The notes under the pieces are model-generated. The model saw only the letters and a program-made list of their open reading frames with translations, was not told the origin of the DNA and did no database searches. From a virus: a stretch of 21,188 nt of DNA. The DNA lies in the IMG/VR virus record IMGVR_UViG_3300042294_002087, positions 1-21,188 of that record; one strand, written 5' to 3'. The position numbers were made by a program, and so were the translations under genes. Positions 13,524 to 21,049 of the stretch are shown here, piece by piece (positions within the stretch are counted from its first letter, which is position 1; each line of letters begins with the position of its first letter).

Positions 13524-13948
13524 TGAAACAACCCCCCCTCTGGAAGATAAGATATAACACCGCCCATTATAATTACACTTTAGAGCGTACCCCGAACGTG
13601 GTAAAGGATGGATTCTACACCGGGCCCCCTACGCCTATGGTAACGAAATCCAATGGGCTGACTACGTTTATTATTAACTTCCTGAACTGGTCGGGCTACC
13701 GGGCTACACGAATCAATACTATGGGCAGGCAGATTAACGGGAAGTTTATCCCATCCGCAACAAGGAAGGGTACGGCTGATATTTCGGCAACCGTGAAAGG
13801 AAAATCAGTTATGATAGAAATTAAAGTAGGTGCCGACCGCCCCCGCCCTGAACAACTTGCCGAGCAGCAAAGGGAACGGCAAGCGGGGGGGATTTATGAG
13901 TTTGTGCATACGCCGGAGGAATTCTTTTTATTATTTGATAAATTATAA
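13523..13948 (+). CDS. VRR-NUC/PD-(D/E)XK-type nuclease (putative)
   Basis: The 141-residue protein has the order expected for a VRR-NUC-like fold: a basic N-terminal region, then GTADISATVKGKSVMIEIK with the Asp and E-x-K pair of a PD-(D/E)XK centre, QLAEQQRERQAGG with a conserved Gln-helix, and an FVHTPEEFFLLF end. Such phage enzymes cut branched or structured DNA in recombination and replication. It sits between two methyltransferase genes and 3 bases before the second. It is 47% G+C, against 33% for that neighbour. The catalytic residues are visible; substrate is inferred. Confidence 0.65.
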   Translation: MKQPPLWKIRYNTAHYNYTLERTPNVVKDGFYTGPPTPMVTKSNGLTTFIINFLNWSGYRATRINTMGRQINGKFIPSATRKGTADISATVKGKSVMIEIKVGADRPRPEQLAEQQRERQAGGIYEFVHTPEEFFLLFDKL

Positions 13949-13951
13949 ATT

Positions 13952-14656
13952 ATGTTTAGTTACTACGGAAGTAAATCAAAAATAGTGGACTATTATCCAC
14001 CACCAAAATATAATAAGATAATTGAGCCATTTGCAGGTAGTGCAAGGTATAGCTTGAAGTATTGGCAGAATGATGTTTTACTTGTAGATAAATACCCTGT
14101 TATAGTTGATGTATGGAACTATCTTAAAAATGCAAGTGAGCAAGATATTTTAAAGCTACCAATATTGAAAAAAGGTGATGATGTTAGAAAATTTGGTTTG
14201 ACAAAAGATGAAATGCTTTTACTTGGATTTTCTTGTCAAGCAGGAGTATCAACCCCAAACTATACTACATCAAAATTGGGCGAGCAAAACTCAAAAACAT
14301 TTTTAAAGAATATTGCAAGTCAACTACACAAAATAAGACATTGGGAAATAAAACTTTTAAGCTACGATGAACTTGAAAATAAAGAGTGTACGTGGTTTAT
14401 TGACCCGCCTTATCAGTTTGGTGGCCACAAATACAAGCATAGCAATAAGACAATAGATTTTAATAACCTTTCTGAATGGTGCAAGAGCAGAAATGGTCAA
14501 GCAATAGTATGCGAAAATACGAAAGCTAATTGGTTGCCATTTAAAGGCGTAGTTGATTTAGTAGGAACTGTTAAGATTAAAACTACCGAAGCAATATGGT
14601 CGAATCATAAAACTAACTATGATAACCAACAGTTAACTATATTTGACACCCTATAA
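13952..14656 (+). CDS. D12-class adenine-N6 DNA methyltransferase (Dam-like)
   Basis: The 234-residue enzyme begins with YYGSKSKI (motif X), has EPFAGSARYSL (motif I SAM site, residues 25-35) and WFIDPPYQ (motif IV, DPPY at 151-154), the alpha-class order of Dam and D12 enzymes that methylate adenine in DNA. It is near the low end of D12 length (about 230-290). By hand count the gene is 33% G+C, distinctly AT-richer than the nuclease gene before it, so it was probably acquired separately. A second methyltransferase with another fold nearby suggests protection against more than one host restriction system. Confidence 0.85.
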   Translation: MFSYYGSKSKIVDYYPPPKYNKIIEPFAGSARYSLKYWQNDVLLVDKYPVIVDVWNYLKNASEQDILKLPILKKGDDVRKFGLTKDEMLLLGFSCQAGVSTPNYTTSKLGEQNSKTFLKNIASQLHKIRHWEIKLLSYDELENKECTWFIDPPYQFGGHKYKHSNKTIDFNNLSEWCKSRNGQAIVCENTKANWLPFKGVVDLVGTVKIKTTEAIWSNHKTNYDNQQLTIFDTL

Positions 14657-14668
14657 CCACCACCACCC

Positions 14669-16870
14669 ATGCACCAATACACCGACTACCAATCACTTGG
14701 ATTAAAAGTCATCCCCATACAATGGGATAGCCAGGCTAAACAACCCGTATCACATCGCAACTGGTCTAACCCGGATGACTTGCACCTCCGCCCTACGGAT
14801 AATGGGTTAATGATTCTTACAGGCAATAACTACGGATGCCTTGACTTTGACCTAAAGAATACAAAGGATAGAGAACTATTCAGTAAGTGGATGGCTATTA
14901 TAACCAACGAGGCATCGGAAATCTTTAGCAAGGTATTCATTGAGCAAACCCGCAACGCAGGTTACCACGTATGGCTAAACTACGCAGCACTACCGAGCAA
15001 AACACCGCTTGCAGAATCCCCGGAGGGTAACGAGGTTATCGCCCTGTATTCTAATGGGCCTGTAGTTTACACATTTCCAACACCCGGCTATACAGAATTT
15101 CACCAAAGTATGGAAGATGTGCAGGAGTTAACCGAATCGGAGTACAACTACCTTATAGAAGTTTCACAATACTTTAACGAATACAAGCCAAAGTATGACC
15201 CAAGCAAGAAAGCTATCAGCTACCCCGCGGGGTATGAATCGCAGTTGGCAGAATTTGACAAGGGTATTACAGATGAAGCGTTTGACACTATTTTGCAATC
15301 AATAGGATTACTACCCATACAGGGCTACCGCTACGGTAAGAATGATAAGTTTCAAGCCTACCGCCGCAAGGGTAGTGATTCGGCCGGCATATCCGCTAAA
15401 GTGTACTACAACGCTCGCAGGGTTATGATATTCTCGGCATCCATGAGTAACTTTCCCCATTGGCACAACAAAGAGCAGTATCCTGTCTGGTGCTTGCCTC
15501 CATCGTTTATTCTGTTCTACCACCTCGGCAGGGATTGGAATGCCGTACTCAAACACATAGGCATTGAACCCGTAGAACAGGGTTACCCGTTTAGTATTTT
15601 CCCACAAATTATTAACAATTCGCTGCACGAAGTAGCAACTGAAATGAGTCTTTGCCCGGAGTTTCTCGCAACCGCCGGAATATGGACTATATCCTCGCTT
15701 GCAGGGAACTGCTATACATCCGACTTCCACAATGTTAAAAACATCGTATTTGCCATAATGATTGCCCCGGTATCGGTTGGTAAGACTCCGGCATTCAAAG
15801 CTATGTGTGAGGAACCATTAGCCGACCTGCTGAAATCAGAAGATGCAGCCTACAAATTAGCAATGGATAACTGGCTACTTGAGAAAGCAGCCGCTAATGT
15901 CAATAAGGAATCATTCAGCAAGCCTAAACCCAAACGCTTTCACCCATTCGCAGTTGATGGCACAACGGAGGGTTACATAGCCCTAATGCAAGACCAGGAG
16001 GCAGGGATGGGTGTTTACCATGATGAAGCGGAAACTATCCTAAATGCAGGGGCGCATAAAGCGAATAACGATGCCATATCTTTCTTTACTCAAGCATTCA
16101 CCGGAGGCAGGTACACTCAAATCAGAGCGGATCGGGAGAAAGAAAGGGTAGTTAAATCTCTTAACATATCCCTTTTGATGGGAACGCAGCCATCAAGGTT
16201 AGCACACATATTCGGGGCTGATAAAATTCAATCAGGATTCGCAAGCCGTTTCCTAATGGTAAAATCCGATTACATAAAACTCAATGAAGATGCCGACCCG
16301 TTTAGCGGTGGCCGGCAAATGTGCAAGGAGTGGAAGGACTTAGTTACTCACCTTTACCGGATTAACAAAGAATTTGCAGCCGGGGATTGTGCGCCCATAC
16401 GAATTGAGATTACACCGGATGCGAAAACACTGTACACGAAGTACTACAGGCAGAATTTAGCGGATGCGAATAGCCGGATGGCAGGCAAAGCGGAGCAGTA
16501 CATAATGGGCGCGGAAGCTAAAATGAGCGCATACTTTCCCCGGATGTGTCATGTGGTAAGTATCTGTCATAATCCACTAAAACCCGTTATAACGGTGGAA
16601 ATAGTCAACAAAGCATATAACCTGTACAGGTACTATGCAGAGAGTACTATATCGATAATTAGTGAGTTATGCGCTGAAACCGAATCCGGACTGCCTGCAG
16701 ACCTTCGCCTGTTAGTTGATAACCTACCGCCAAAGTTTACCACAAAGGAGGTAGATTTGCTATGTATTAGGTTCAACATTAAGCCTAAGAGGTTTTTTAA
16801 TGCGATTCGTAGGGCTGACTTTGCAAGGGTGATTAAGAGGGTTGCGCATGGGCAGTATGAGAAAATGTAG
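14669..16870 (+). CDS. Primase-polymerase/helicase fusion (DUF3987-type)
   Basis: The 733-residue protein joins a prim-pol domain to a helicase-type ATPase. Residues 1-145 carry the archaeo-eukaryotic primase motifs: LDFD (Asp59, Asp61), NAGYHVWL (His100) and a third motif with Glu122 and the SNGPVVYTFPTPGY turn. The second part (about 305-720) matches DUF3987: Walker A APVSVGKT (366-373, Ala in place of the first Gly), Walker B YHDEAE (Asp452, Glu453), and GFASRF, a likely arginine-finger region. It would prime and unwind phage DNA. It is the last gene of the rightward operon, followed by a terminator and an origin-like region. Confidence 0.8.
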   Translation: MHQYTDYQSLGLKVIPIQWDSQAKQPVSHRNWSNPDDLHLRPTDNGLMILTGNNYGCLDFDLKNTKDRELFSKWMAIITNEASEIFSKVFIEQTRNAGYHVWLNYAALPSKTPLAESPEGNEVIALYSNGPVVYTFPTPGYTEFHQSMEDVQELTESEYNYLIEVSQYFNEYKPKYDPSKKAISYPAGYESQLAEFDKGITDEAFDTILQSIGLLPIQGYRYGKNDKFQAYRRKGSDSAGISAKVYYNARRVMIFSASMSNFPHWHNKEQYPVWCLPPSFILFYHLGRDWNAVLKHIGIEPVEQGYPFSIFPQIINNSLHEVATEMSLCPEFLATAGIWTISSLAGNCYTSDFHNVKNIVFAIMIAPVSVGKTPAFKAMCEEPLADLLKSEDAAYKLAMDNWLLEKAAANVNKESFSKPKPKRFHPFAVDGTTEGYIALMQDQEAGMGVYHDEAETILNAGAHKANNDAISFFTQAFTGGRYTQIRADREKERVVKSLNISLLMGTQPSRLAHIFGADKIQSGFASRFLMVKSDYIKLNEDADPFSGGRQMCKEWKDLVTHLYRINKEFAAGDCAPIRIEITPDAKTLYTKYYRQNLADANSRMAGKAEQYIMGAEAKMSAYFPRMCHVVSICHNPLKPVITVEIVNKAYNLYRYYAESTISIISELCAETESGLPADLRLLVDNLPPKFTTKEVDLLCIRFNIKPKRFFNAIRRADFARVIKRVAHGQYEKM

Positions 16871-16893
16871 TTGGTTACGATACATAACCGACT
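16869..16893 (+). other. 9-bp hairpin at the stop codon of the primase/helicase gene
   Basis: AGTTGGTTA (16869-16877) pairs with TAACCGACT (16885-16893) over a 7-base loop, with one G-T wobble. It has no T-tract, but a strong terminator follows 30 bases later, so it may protect the mRNA end or aid termination. Confidence 0.4.
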
Positions 16894-16923
16894 GAGATAA
16901 TATTTCATGTGGTGTTTTGGTTT

Positions 16924-16952
16924 CCCCTGGTGTTTCTACATCGGGGGTTTTT
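16924..16952 (+). terminator. Rho-independent terminator after the replication operon
   Basis: CCCCTGGTGT (16924-16933) pairs with ACATCGGGG (16938-16947, two G-T wobbles) around a TTCT tetraloop, giving a 10-bp stem followed by TTTTT. The upstream GTTTTGGTTTC also matches the start of the leftward terminator at 9365. Confidence 0.8.
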
Positions 16953-16960
16953 GTTGTTTA

Positions 16961-16969
16961 TTATACACA
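16961..16969 (+). promoter_or_regulatory. DnaA-box-like site
   Basis: TTATACACA fits the general DnaA-box form TTATNCACA. One copy only is seen, 8 bases after the terminator T-tract. The window also encodes a DnaA domain-IV protein (8876-9310), so a phage-specific interaction is possible. A single 9-base match can occur by chance. Confidence 0.35.
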
Positions 16970-17036
16970 TTGATGCCGTGTTTGATTGATAAAACCAACA
17001 TTTGTGAGCGATAAACTATATCATTTCGTTGCCATC

Positions 17037-17262
17037 AAATTCTCAATATTCTCACCTACTGAGAATTTATAACTAATTGATAATCATAGGCTAACTACCC
17101 ATATTCTCACTTGCTCGAGAATTTAAAGAAATAATAATTCTATATATTTATATATCTAATACTATACTATACTAAAGGGTGAGTGAGAATTTGAGAATAT
17201 TGAATAATTCACTCATTATCAATGTGTTACGTGAGAATTTGACATGGAATATGTGAGAATTT
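17037..17262. repeat. Nine iteron-like GAGAAT(T/A)T repeats
   Basis: Forward copies start at 17061, 17117, 17185, 17193 (GAGAATAT), 17233 and 17255; reverse copies start at 17037, 17046 (ATATTCTC) and 17101. Several extend to GTGAGAATTTG. Copies at 17037/17046 and at 17185/17193 are close pairs in opposite orientation on either side of an AT-rich core. This density and symmetry are far above chance. They look like binding sites for one protein. Confidence 0.68.
17125..17175. other. AT-rich core, possible DNA-unwinding element
   Basis: By hand count 45 of 51 bases are A or T, including TATATATTTATATAT and a run of ACTAT repeats (17161-17174). Iteron copies flank it on both sides, as in many origins where DNA melts. 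Confidence 0.45.
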
Positions 17263-17292
17263 GGTGGTTTGGGCGGTATGTGAGTACCTTTG
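17261..17292 (+). promoter_or_regulatory. Promoter of the small-terminase-like gene, overlapping the last repeat
   Basis: TTG (17261-17263), 21 bases, then TACCTTTG (17285-17292) is a full match to the Bacteroidota pattern. The ATG at 17317 lies 24 bases downstream. The TTG overlaps the end of the repeat at 17255, so a protein bound to the array could control it. Confidence 0.65.
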
Positions 17293-17316
17293 TAATTAAA
17301 TAGAGGTTTTTAGATT

Positions 17317-17586
17317 ATGGCAAAGGGAAAAAAGACTGGAGGCAGAACAAAAGGGGCGGTTAATCACTTCACCCGCTCGGTACGTGAGGTTATTACTGAT
17401 GCGTTCCACGAAATGCAACTTAAGCCAGGGGTTAATATGTTGGAATGGGGCGAACAAAATCCCACCGAATTTTACCGCTTGGCATCCAAACTAATCCCGC
17501 TACAGGTTGCCAACGATCCCGACAACCCAATGCCGACTACCATCATTCAGATAATACCCGACACCAAATCCCACCCGATTGTATAA
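17317..17586 (+). CDS. Small terminase subunit-like protein (putative)
   Basis: The 89-residue protein has a basic GKKTGGRTKGAVNHFTRSV start, a helical DNA-binding-like region, and the block LEWGEQNPTEFYRLASKLIP seen in proteins that lie near terminase genes in Bacteroidota phages. The last 20 residues are Pro/Ile-rich. It starts behind a clear promoter and an iteron array that could be a packaging or replication site. The expected large terminase is not adjacent; a glycosyltransferase gene follows instead. I am fairly unsure of the terminase role. Confidence 0.45.
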   Translation: MAKGKKTGGRTKGAVNHFTRSVREVITDAFHEMQLKPGVNMLEWGEQNPTEFYRLASKLIPLQVANDPDNPMPTTIIQIIPDTKSHPIV

Positions 17587-17650
17587 ATTGTGTATCTATT
17601 GTGGAAAACAAAAGTGTAGGTTACAGATGAACCACTCCAAAGATATTTGC

Positions 17651-17658
17651 TATCTTTG
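17651..17658 (+). promoter_or_regulatory. Possible -7 element before the glycosyltransferase cluster
   Basis: TATCTTTG matches TAnnTTTG and ends 19 bases before the ATG at 17678. No TTG stands at the usual spacing upstream, so the promoter may be weak or regulated, or the match may be chance. Confidence 0.35.
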
Positions 17659-17677
17659 TGAAACACGAGCAGAAACC

Positions 17678-18337
17678 ATGCACATACATTACAACTTCGC
17701 TACACGTAGCCGGCCCGAAAAGATGGCTGCCGCATTCGCTACCATTCAGGCATATTCACACTCGAAGAAGTACACAGTAGGGTTAACGGTTGATGATGAT
17801 GACACCGTTACGCTAAACTCGAATGAGTTATCCGACCTGCTAAAGTTCCCCAATGTGTTTATCACAATGGGTAAATCCAAAAGCAAGGTACACGCCATCA
17901 ATCGGGGCATGGAAGGATGGCAAGGCGATATTGTTGTGAATATGTCCGATGATATGCGATTTCTTAAGCAGGGTTTCGATATTGACATTATCAACGCATT
18001 TGAGGGTAACTTAGACCTATTCATTCACTTTCCCGATGGGCGGGTTAATCACCTGCTACCTACAATGAGTATCATGGGTAGAACGTATTATGAGCGGTTC
18101 GGGTACATCTACCACCCCCAATATGAATCCCTTTGGTGCGATAACGAGGCTATGGATGTGGCAAAGCAGATAAATGCGTATAAATACGTAGATAAGCGGA
18201 TATTTGACCACTACCACCCGGCATGGACTGGTGAGCCTGTAGATGCGCTGCTTAATCATACTCAATCGTTTTTCCGTGCTGATGAGATAACCTATATCCG
18301 GCGGTCGAAAGCCGGGTTTCCTAAACAGAATGTATGA
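17678..18337 (+). CDS. Glycosyltransferase family 2-like protein (first)
   Basis: I start at ATG 17678 (219 residues): MHIHYNFATRSRPEKMAAAF begins with the first beta strand and R-x-R-P of GT2 enzymes, and a possible promoter element lies just upstream. Asp-rich VDDDD (39-42) and KSKVHAINRGMEGWQGDIVV lead to the metal-binding SDDM (90-93), the DxD-type motif for nucleotide sugar. The C-terminal half has WCDNEAMDVAKQ and an HYHPAWTGEPVD stretch. A longer form from TTG 17579 would add a CxxC...CxxC stretch; I think that less likely. It overlaps the next gene by 4 bases. Donor and acceptor are unknown. Confidence 0.72.
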   Translation: MHIHYNFATRSRPEKMAAAFATIQAYSHSKKYTVGLTVDDDDTVTLNSNELSDLLKFPNVFITMGKSKSKVHAINRGMEGWQGDIVVNMSDDMRFLKQGFDIDIINAFEGNLDLFIHFPDGRVNHLLPTMSIMGRTYYERFGYIYHPQYESLWCDNEAMDVAKQINAYKYVDKRIFDHYHPAWTGEPVDALLNHTQSFFRADEITYIRRSKAGFPKQNV

Positions 18338-18876
18338 CCCTATCAATCCTAATCTGCACCCTCCCACAACGCATAGGCTATCTTTCGCAGTTGCTCCAGG
18401 TACTTACACCGCAACGCACACCAGAGGTTGAAGTTCTAACCGAATCAGATAACGGTGCAATGACTACAGGGCGCAAACGTAATCTACTCCTGCAACGAAG
18501 TACAGGAAAGTACGTGGTATTCATTGATGATGATGATATGGTTGCAAGTACCTACGTTAAAGACATCCTAACGGCAGCCGAATCTAATCCGGATGCTATC
18601 GTATTTAACGGCACAATGACCACAGATGGCAGGGATGAGCGTAAGTGGTACATATCAAAGGATTACGGCTATGAGGCGAAGGGCGGGGCTTATTACAGGT
18701 ACCCGAATCACATTGTACCCATACGCAGGGAGATAGCGCTGGCATTCCCTTTCATGGATATACGTATCGGTGAAGATTATGCGTGGGCAACGGCTATACA
18801 CAATGCTGGGTTGATTAAGAGTGAAGTGAAGATTGAGAAGGAATTATATCACTATCAATTTAGAACAAACAAATAA
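18334..18876 (+). CDS. Glycosyltransferase family 2-like protein (second)
   Basis: The 180-residue protein has LSILICTLPQR at its start, TGRKRNLLLQRSTGKY (46-60), and VVFIDDDDMV with the metal site at 65-68, the GT2 hallmark. GEDYAWATAIH near residue 150 matches the ED-type general-base motif of the family. It is short for GT2 and has no membrane segment, so it is cytoplasmic. It is coupled by ATGA to the first glycosyltransferase and by 1 base of spacing to the next gene. It probably adds a second sugar in the same chain. Confidence 0.75.
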   Translation: MTLSILICTLPQRIGYLSQLLQVLTPQRTPEVEVLTESDNGAMTTGRKRNLLLQRSTGKYVVFIDDDDMVASTYVKDILTAAESNPDAIVFNGTMTTDGRDERKWYISKDYGYEAKGGAYYRYPNHIVPIRREIALAFPFMDIRIGEDYAWATAIHNAGLIKSEVKIEKELYHYQFRTNK

Positions 18877-18877
18877 C

Positions 18878-19114
18878 ATGCAATTACCTGCAACACAATG
18901 GTTAGTTAATAAGCTAAGCGAAATTCAAAAGCAATGTAGTGAGTTGGGATGGAAGGCATACAACGAAAAGAAACAGGAGATAGTTAACCAGGCAAATCAA
19001 ATGTTTGCAGAGCAGATAGCAAAGGCGCACGGCAGAAAGATAATTAGGGCATCAAAACCTAACTTTAAGGAAATGACAGGGGAGGAGTATTACAACGAAA
19101 ACTACACTAAATGA
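18878..19114 (+). CDS. 78-residue helical hypothetical protein
   Basis: I start at ATG 18878, one base after the glycosyltransferase stop; an upstream start at 18833 would overlap that gene by 44 bases and adds little. The protein is nearly all helix (TQWLVNKLSEIQKQCSEL, QANQMFAEQIAKAHGRK) with a NFKEMTGEEYYNENY end. Similar small proteins appear in Bacteroidota phage genomes, function unknown. Its stop overlaps the FkbM gene by 4 bases (ATGA), so it belongs to the sugar/methyl operon. Confidence 0.55.
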   Translation: MQLPATQWLVNKLSEIQKQCSELGWKAYNEKKQEIVNQANQMFAEQIAKAHGRKIIRASKPNFKEMTGEEYYNENYTK

Positions 19115-19710
19115 GATATAGCCAAAACAACGAGCAGGACATAATCCTATCCTACTTCCAATCCCGAAAAGGTTTCTTTCTTGACATTGGGGCGAATGAT
19201 GGACAAACTTTGTCCAATACCTACGCATTGCAGCTACAGGGTTGGAGCGGTGTACTGGTAGAGCCATCCGAAGAAGCATTTAACCGCATCTTAGCCAATC
19301 CTATGGTACATAAGTTCAACGTAGCAATAGGCGAAACGGATGGCCATTGTACGTTTCATGAGATGGGAAACCATTTAGGCAAGGGCGATGTATCCCTACT
19401 TAGTACAATCAAACGCAACGAAACTAAACGATGGCCGGGTACGGAGTTCAAAGAGCGAATGACAGAGGTTTGGACTTACAACACCCTGGTAAAGAACTCC
19501 CCATTTAAATACTTTGATTTCATCTCTATTGATGCCGAGGGCGTGGATTATGAGATACTCGAACAAATTAACCTTAAGCATACGCAGATGGTATGTATTG
19601 AACATAATGGTAATGTAGATTTATTTCACCTGATTAAGGACTACTGCAATAAGGCAGGATTAACGAAATGTTTATTAACTAATTTAGAGAATGTAATATG
19701 GGCCAGATAA
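19111..19710 (+). CDS. FkbM-family methyltransferase
   Basis: The 199-residue enzyme shows the FkbM layout: NEQDIILSYF, then the SAM-binding FLDIGANDG (23-31), VLVEPS, a middle MSL-like segment with VSLLSTI, and FISIDAEGVDYEIL with the conserved Asp-Glu-Gly pair near the C-terminal half. FkbM enzymes often O-methylate sugars, which suits its place between glycosyltransferases. It overlaps the next gene by 13 bases. Methylation of a glycan made by its neighbours is the natural inference. Confidence 0.8.
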   Translation: MRYSQNNEQDIILSYFQSRKGFFLDIGANDGQTLSNTYALQLQGWSGVLVEPSEEAFNRILANPMVHKFNVAIGETDGHCTFHEMGNHLGKGDVSLLSTIKRNETKRWPGTEFKERMTEVWTYNTLVKNSPFKYFDFISIDAEGVDYEILEQINLKHTQMVCIEHNGNVDLFHLIKDYCNKAGLTKCLLTNLENVIWAR

Positions 19711-20435
19711 CATCCGGTAAAGTAATTGTATCCCTTTCATCCACAGGCAGGGAGAACTACAACGAGGCACAATTAGGACTGATTCGCAGCATAGACCGCA
19801 AGGCACCCGACTACGATACTCACTTTCGTAGTGTGGATGGGTATGTGGATGAATACCTTGAACGTAAAATATACCTCGGTGACTGGCCTAATACAGTGAA
19901 GTGGGGTAAGTCATGGAATCACCAGAATATGCCGTATCAATTCAAGCCGTTCATGGTAGCGGAGGCATTGGAGATGGGATACCGGAAAATCATTTGGTGC
20001 GATTCCACAATCCGGGTACACCAGAATCCCGATCCATTGTGGGCATTAGCTGCCGAACATGGAATAGTAGCATGGAACAACGAAGGCCATCCGTTACACA
20101 AGTACATACCCGACCATCAAATCAAGTTCTTAGGGCTAAATAGCTATAGGGATGTGATTACCATGTACCAGATTATGGCGTGTTGCATTGTGTTTGACTT
20201 CGACCATCCTAAGACTATGCCTATCTTTGAGAAATGGATTGAGGGTGCAAAGAAAAATTGCTTTCATCACAACGAATCTATTAATCCGCAATTTATCAGC
20301 AGCCGACATGACCAAGCGTTATTATCCGGGTTGATGAATCTTGCAGGTATTCCGGTGCAGCCGTACGGAGGGTTAGCATACAGGCACTATCTACCTGTTG
20401 AACCTTATTTTATTAACTGGGGGGTAAAAGATTAG
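19698..20435 (+). CDS. Glycosyltransferase-like protein (third, GT-A type)
   Basis: The 245-residue protein has a first strand KVIVSLSSTG, then MPYQFKPFMVAEALEMGYRK leading to IIWCDSTIRV (Asp102 in a WCDS motif where nucleotide-sugar enzymes carry their metal-binding Asp), a substrate region with GIVAWNNEGHPL, and SRHDQALLSGL, which resembles the H-D-Q motif of GT8-like and GMA12-type enzymes. It overlaps the FkbM gene by 13 bases. No membrane helix is seen. The GT-A fold is likely; the family is uncertain. Confidence 0.55.
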   Translation: MGQITSGKVIVSLSSTGRENYNEAQLGLIRSIDRKAPDYDTHFRSVDGYVDEYLERKIYLGDWPNTVKWGKSWNHQNMPYQFKPFMVAEALEMGYRKIIWCDSTIRVHQNPDPLWALAAEHGIVAWNNEGHPLHKYIPDHQIKFLGLNSYRDVITMYQIMACCIVFDFDHPKTMPIFEKWIEGAKKNCFHHNESINPQFISSRHDQALLSGLMNLAGIPVQPYGGLAYRHYLPVEPYFINWGVKD

Positions 20436-20436
20436 T

Positions 20437-21048
20437 ATGGACTTCACCAAAGAGCAATTCATTAACTTTTGGGGCAGCAATGGCTACTATGAAGCGTTTA
20501 CCTATGGGATAGGCATACAGGAGGTAATTAACCGTACTATTGTGCCATTCAGCAATAAAACCTGCTTAGAAATAGGATGCGGTGGCGGTGTATTTACTAA
20601 GGTACTATCAGAGCAGTTCGATGTTGTAATCGGAATAGATGTAATACCAATACATGATGGAGTAAGGTATCATAATGTGAAGTACATTGAGTTGGATAAT
20701 CAAGATTACAAATGCACAGGCATACCGGACAACTCAATCGACTTCGTTTTCAGTTACGGAGTATTTTGCCACTTTTCAAATGATGCCATCAAAGAGTATC
20801 TGCAATCTATTTACAGAGTGATGAAAAAGGGCGGTGATTGTGTGATAATGATTAGTAACTTTGATAAACTTAAAGCAGAGTTCCCCGATTTCGATGACTG
20901 GACTAAATACAAGTTAGGAGATAGAATGTTAATCGGGCATTTTTACCAAGATGACAGAACGGTTGATATAATGAAGCATAAATTCAAAATAGTAAGCCGT
21001 AACCTAACACCCGACCACAGGGATATTGTGGTACATCTAAAGAAATAA
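20437..21048 (+). CDS. Class I SAM-dependent methyltransferase
   Basis: The 203-residue enzyme has motif I CLEIGCGGGVF (43-53), motif II acidic residue in VVIGIDV (Asp68), NSIDFVFSYGVFCHF (motif IV) and YRVMKKGGDCVIMI (motif VI), the usual Methyltransf_11 order. It starts 1 base after the previous stop. In this cluster it may methylate a sugar or another small group; its specificity cannot be read from sequence. Confidence 0.8.
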   Translation: MDFTKEQFINFWGSNGYYEAFTYGIGIQEVINRTIVPFSNKTCLEIGCGGGVFTKVLSEQFDVVIGIDVIPIHDGVRYHNVKYIELDNQDYKCTGIPDNSIDFVFSYGVFCHFSNDAIKEYLQSIYRVMKKGGDCVIMISNFDKLKAEFPDFDDWTKYKLGDRMLIGHFYQDDRTVDIMKHKFKIVSRNLTPDHRDIVVHLKK

Positions 21049-21049
21049 T

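Larger units (their letters stand above)
16953..17316. other. Gene-free region with origin-like features
   Basis: These 364 bases contain no convincing gene. They hold, left to right, a DnaA-box-like site (16961), three then several more GAGAAT(T/A)T repeats, an AT-rich core (17125-17175) and a promoter for the gene at 17317. They follow the primase/helicase gene. The combination of a box, iterons on both sides of an AT-rich stretch and adjacent replication genes fits a replication origin; a packaging or regulatory site is also possible. Confidence 0.5.

Noticed and set aside
15311-15730. 139-codon minus-strand frame inside the primase/helicase gene
   Set aside because: It lies wholly opposite a well-supported gene and has no family motif, promoter or start context.
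17037-17262. CRISPR array
   Set aside because: The repeats are only 8-11 bases, occur in both orientations and have irregular spacing, unlike CRISPR repeats of about 24-40 bases with uniform spacers.
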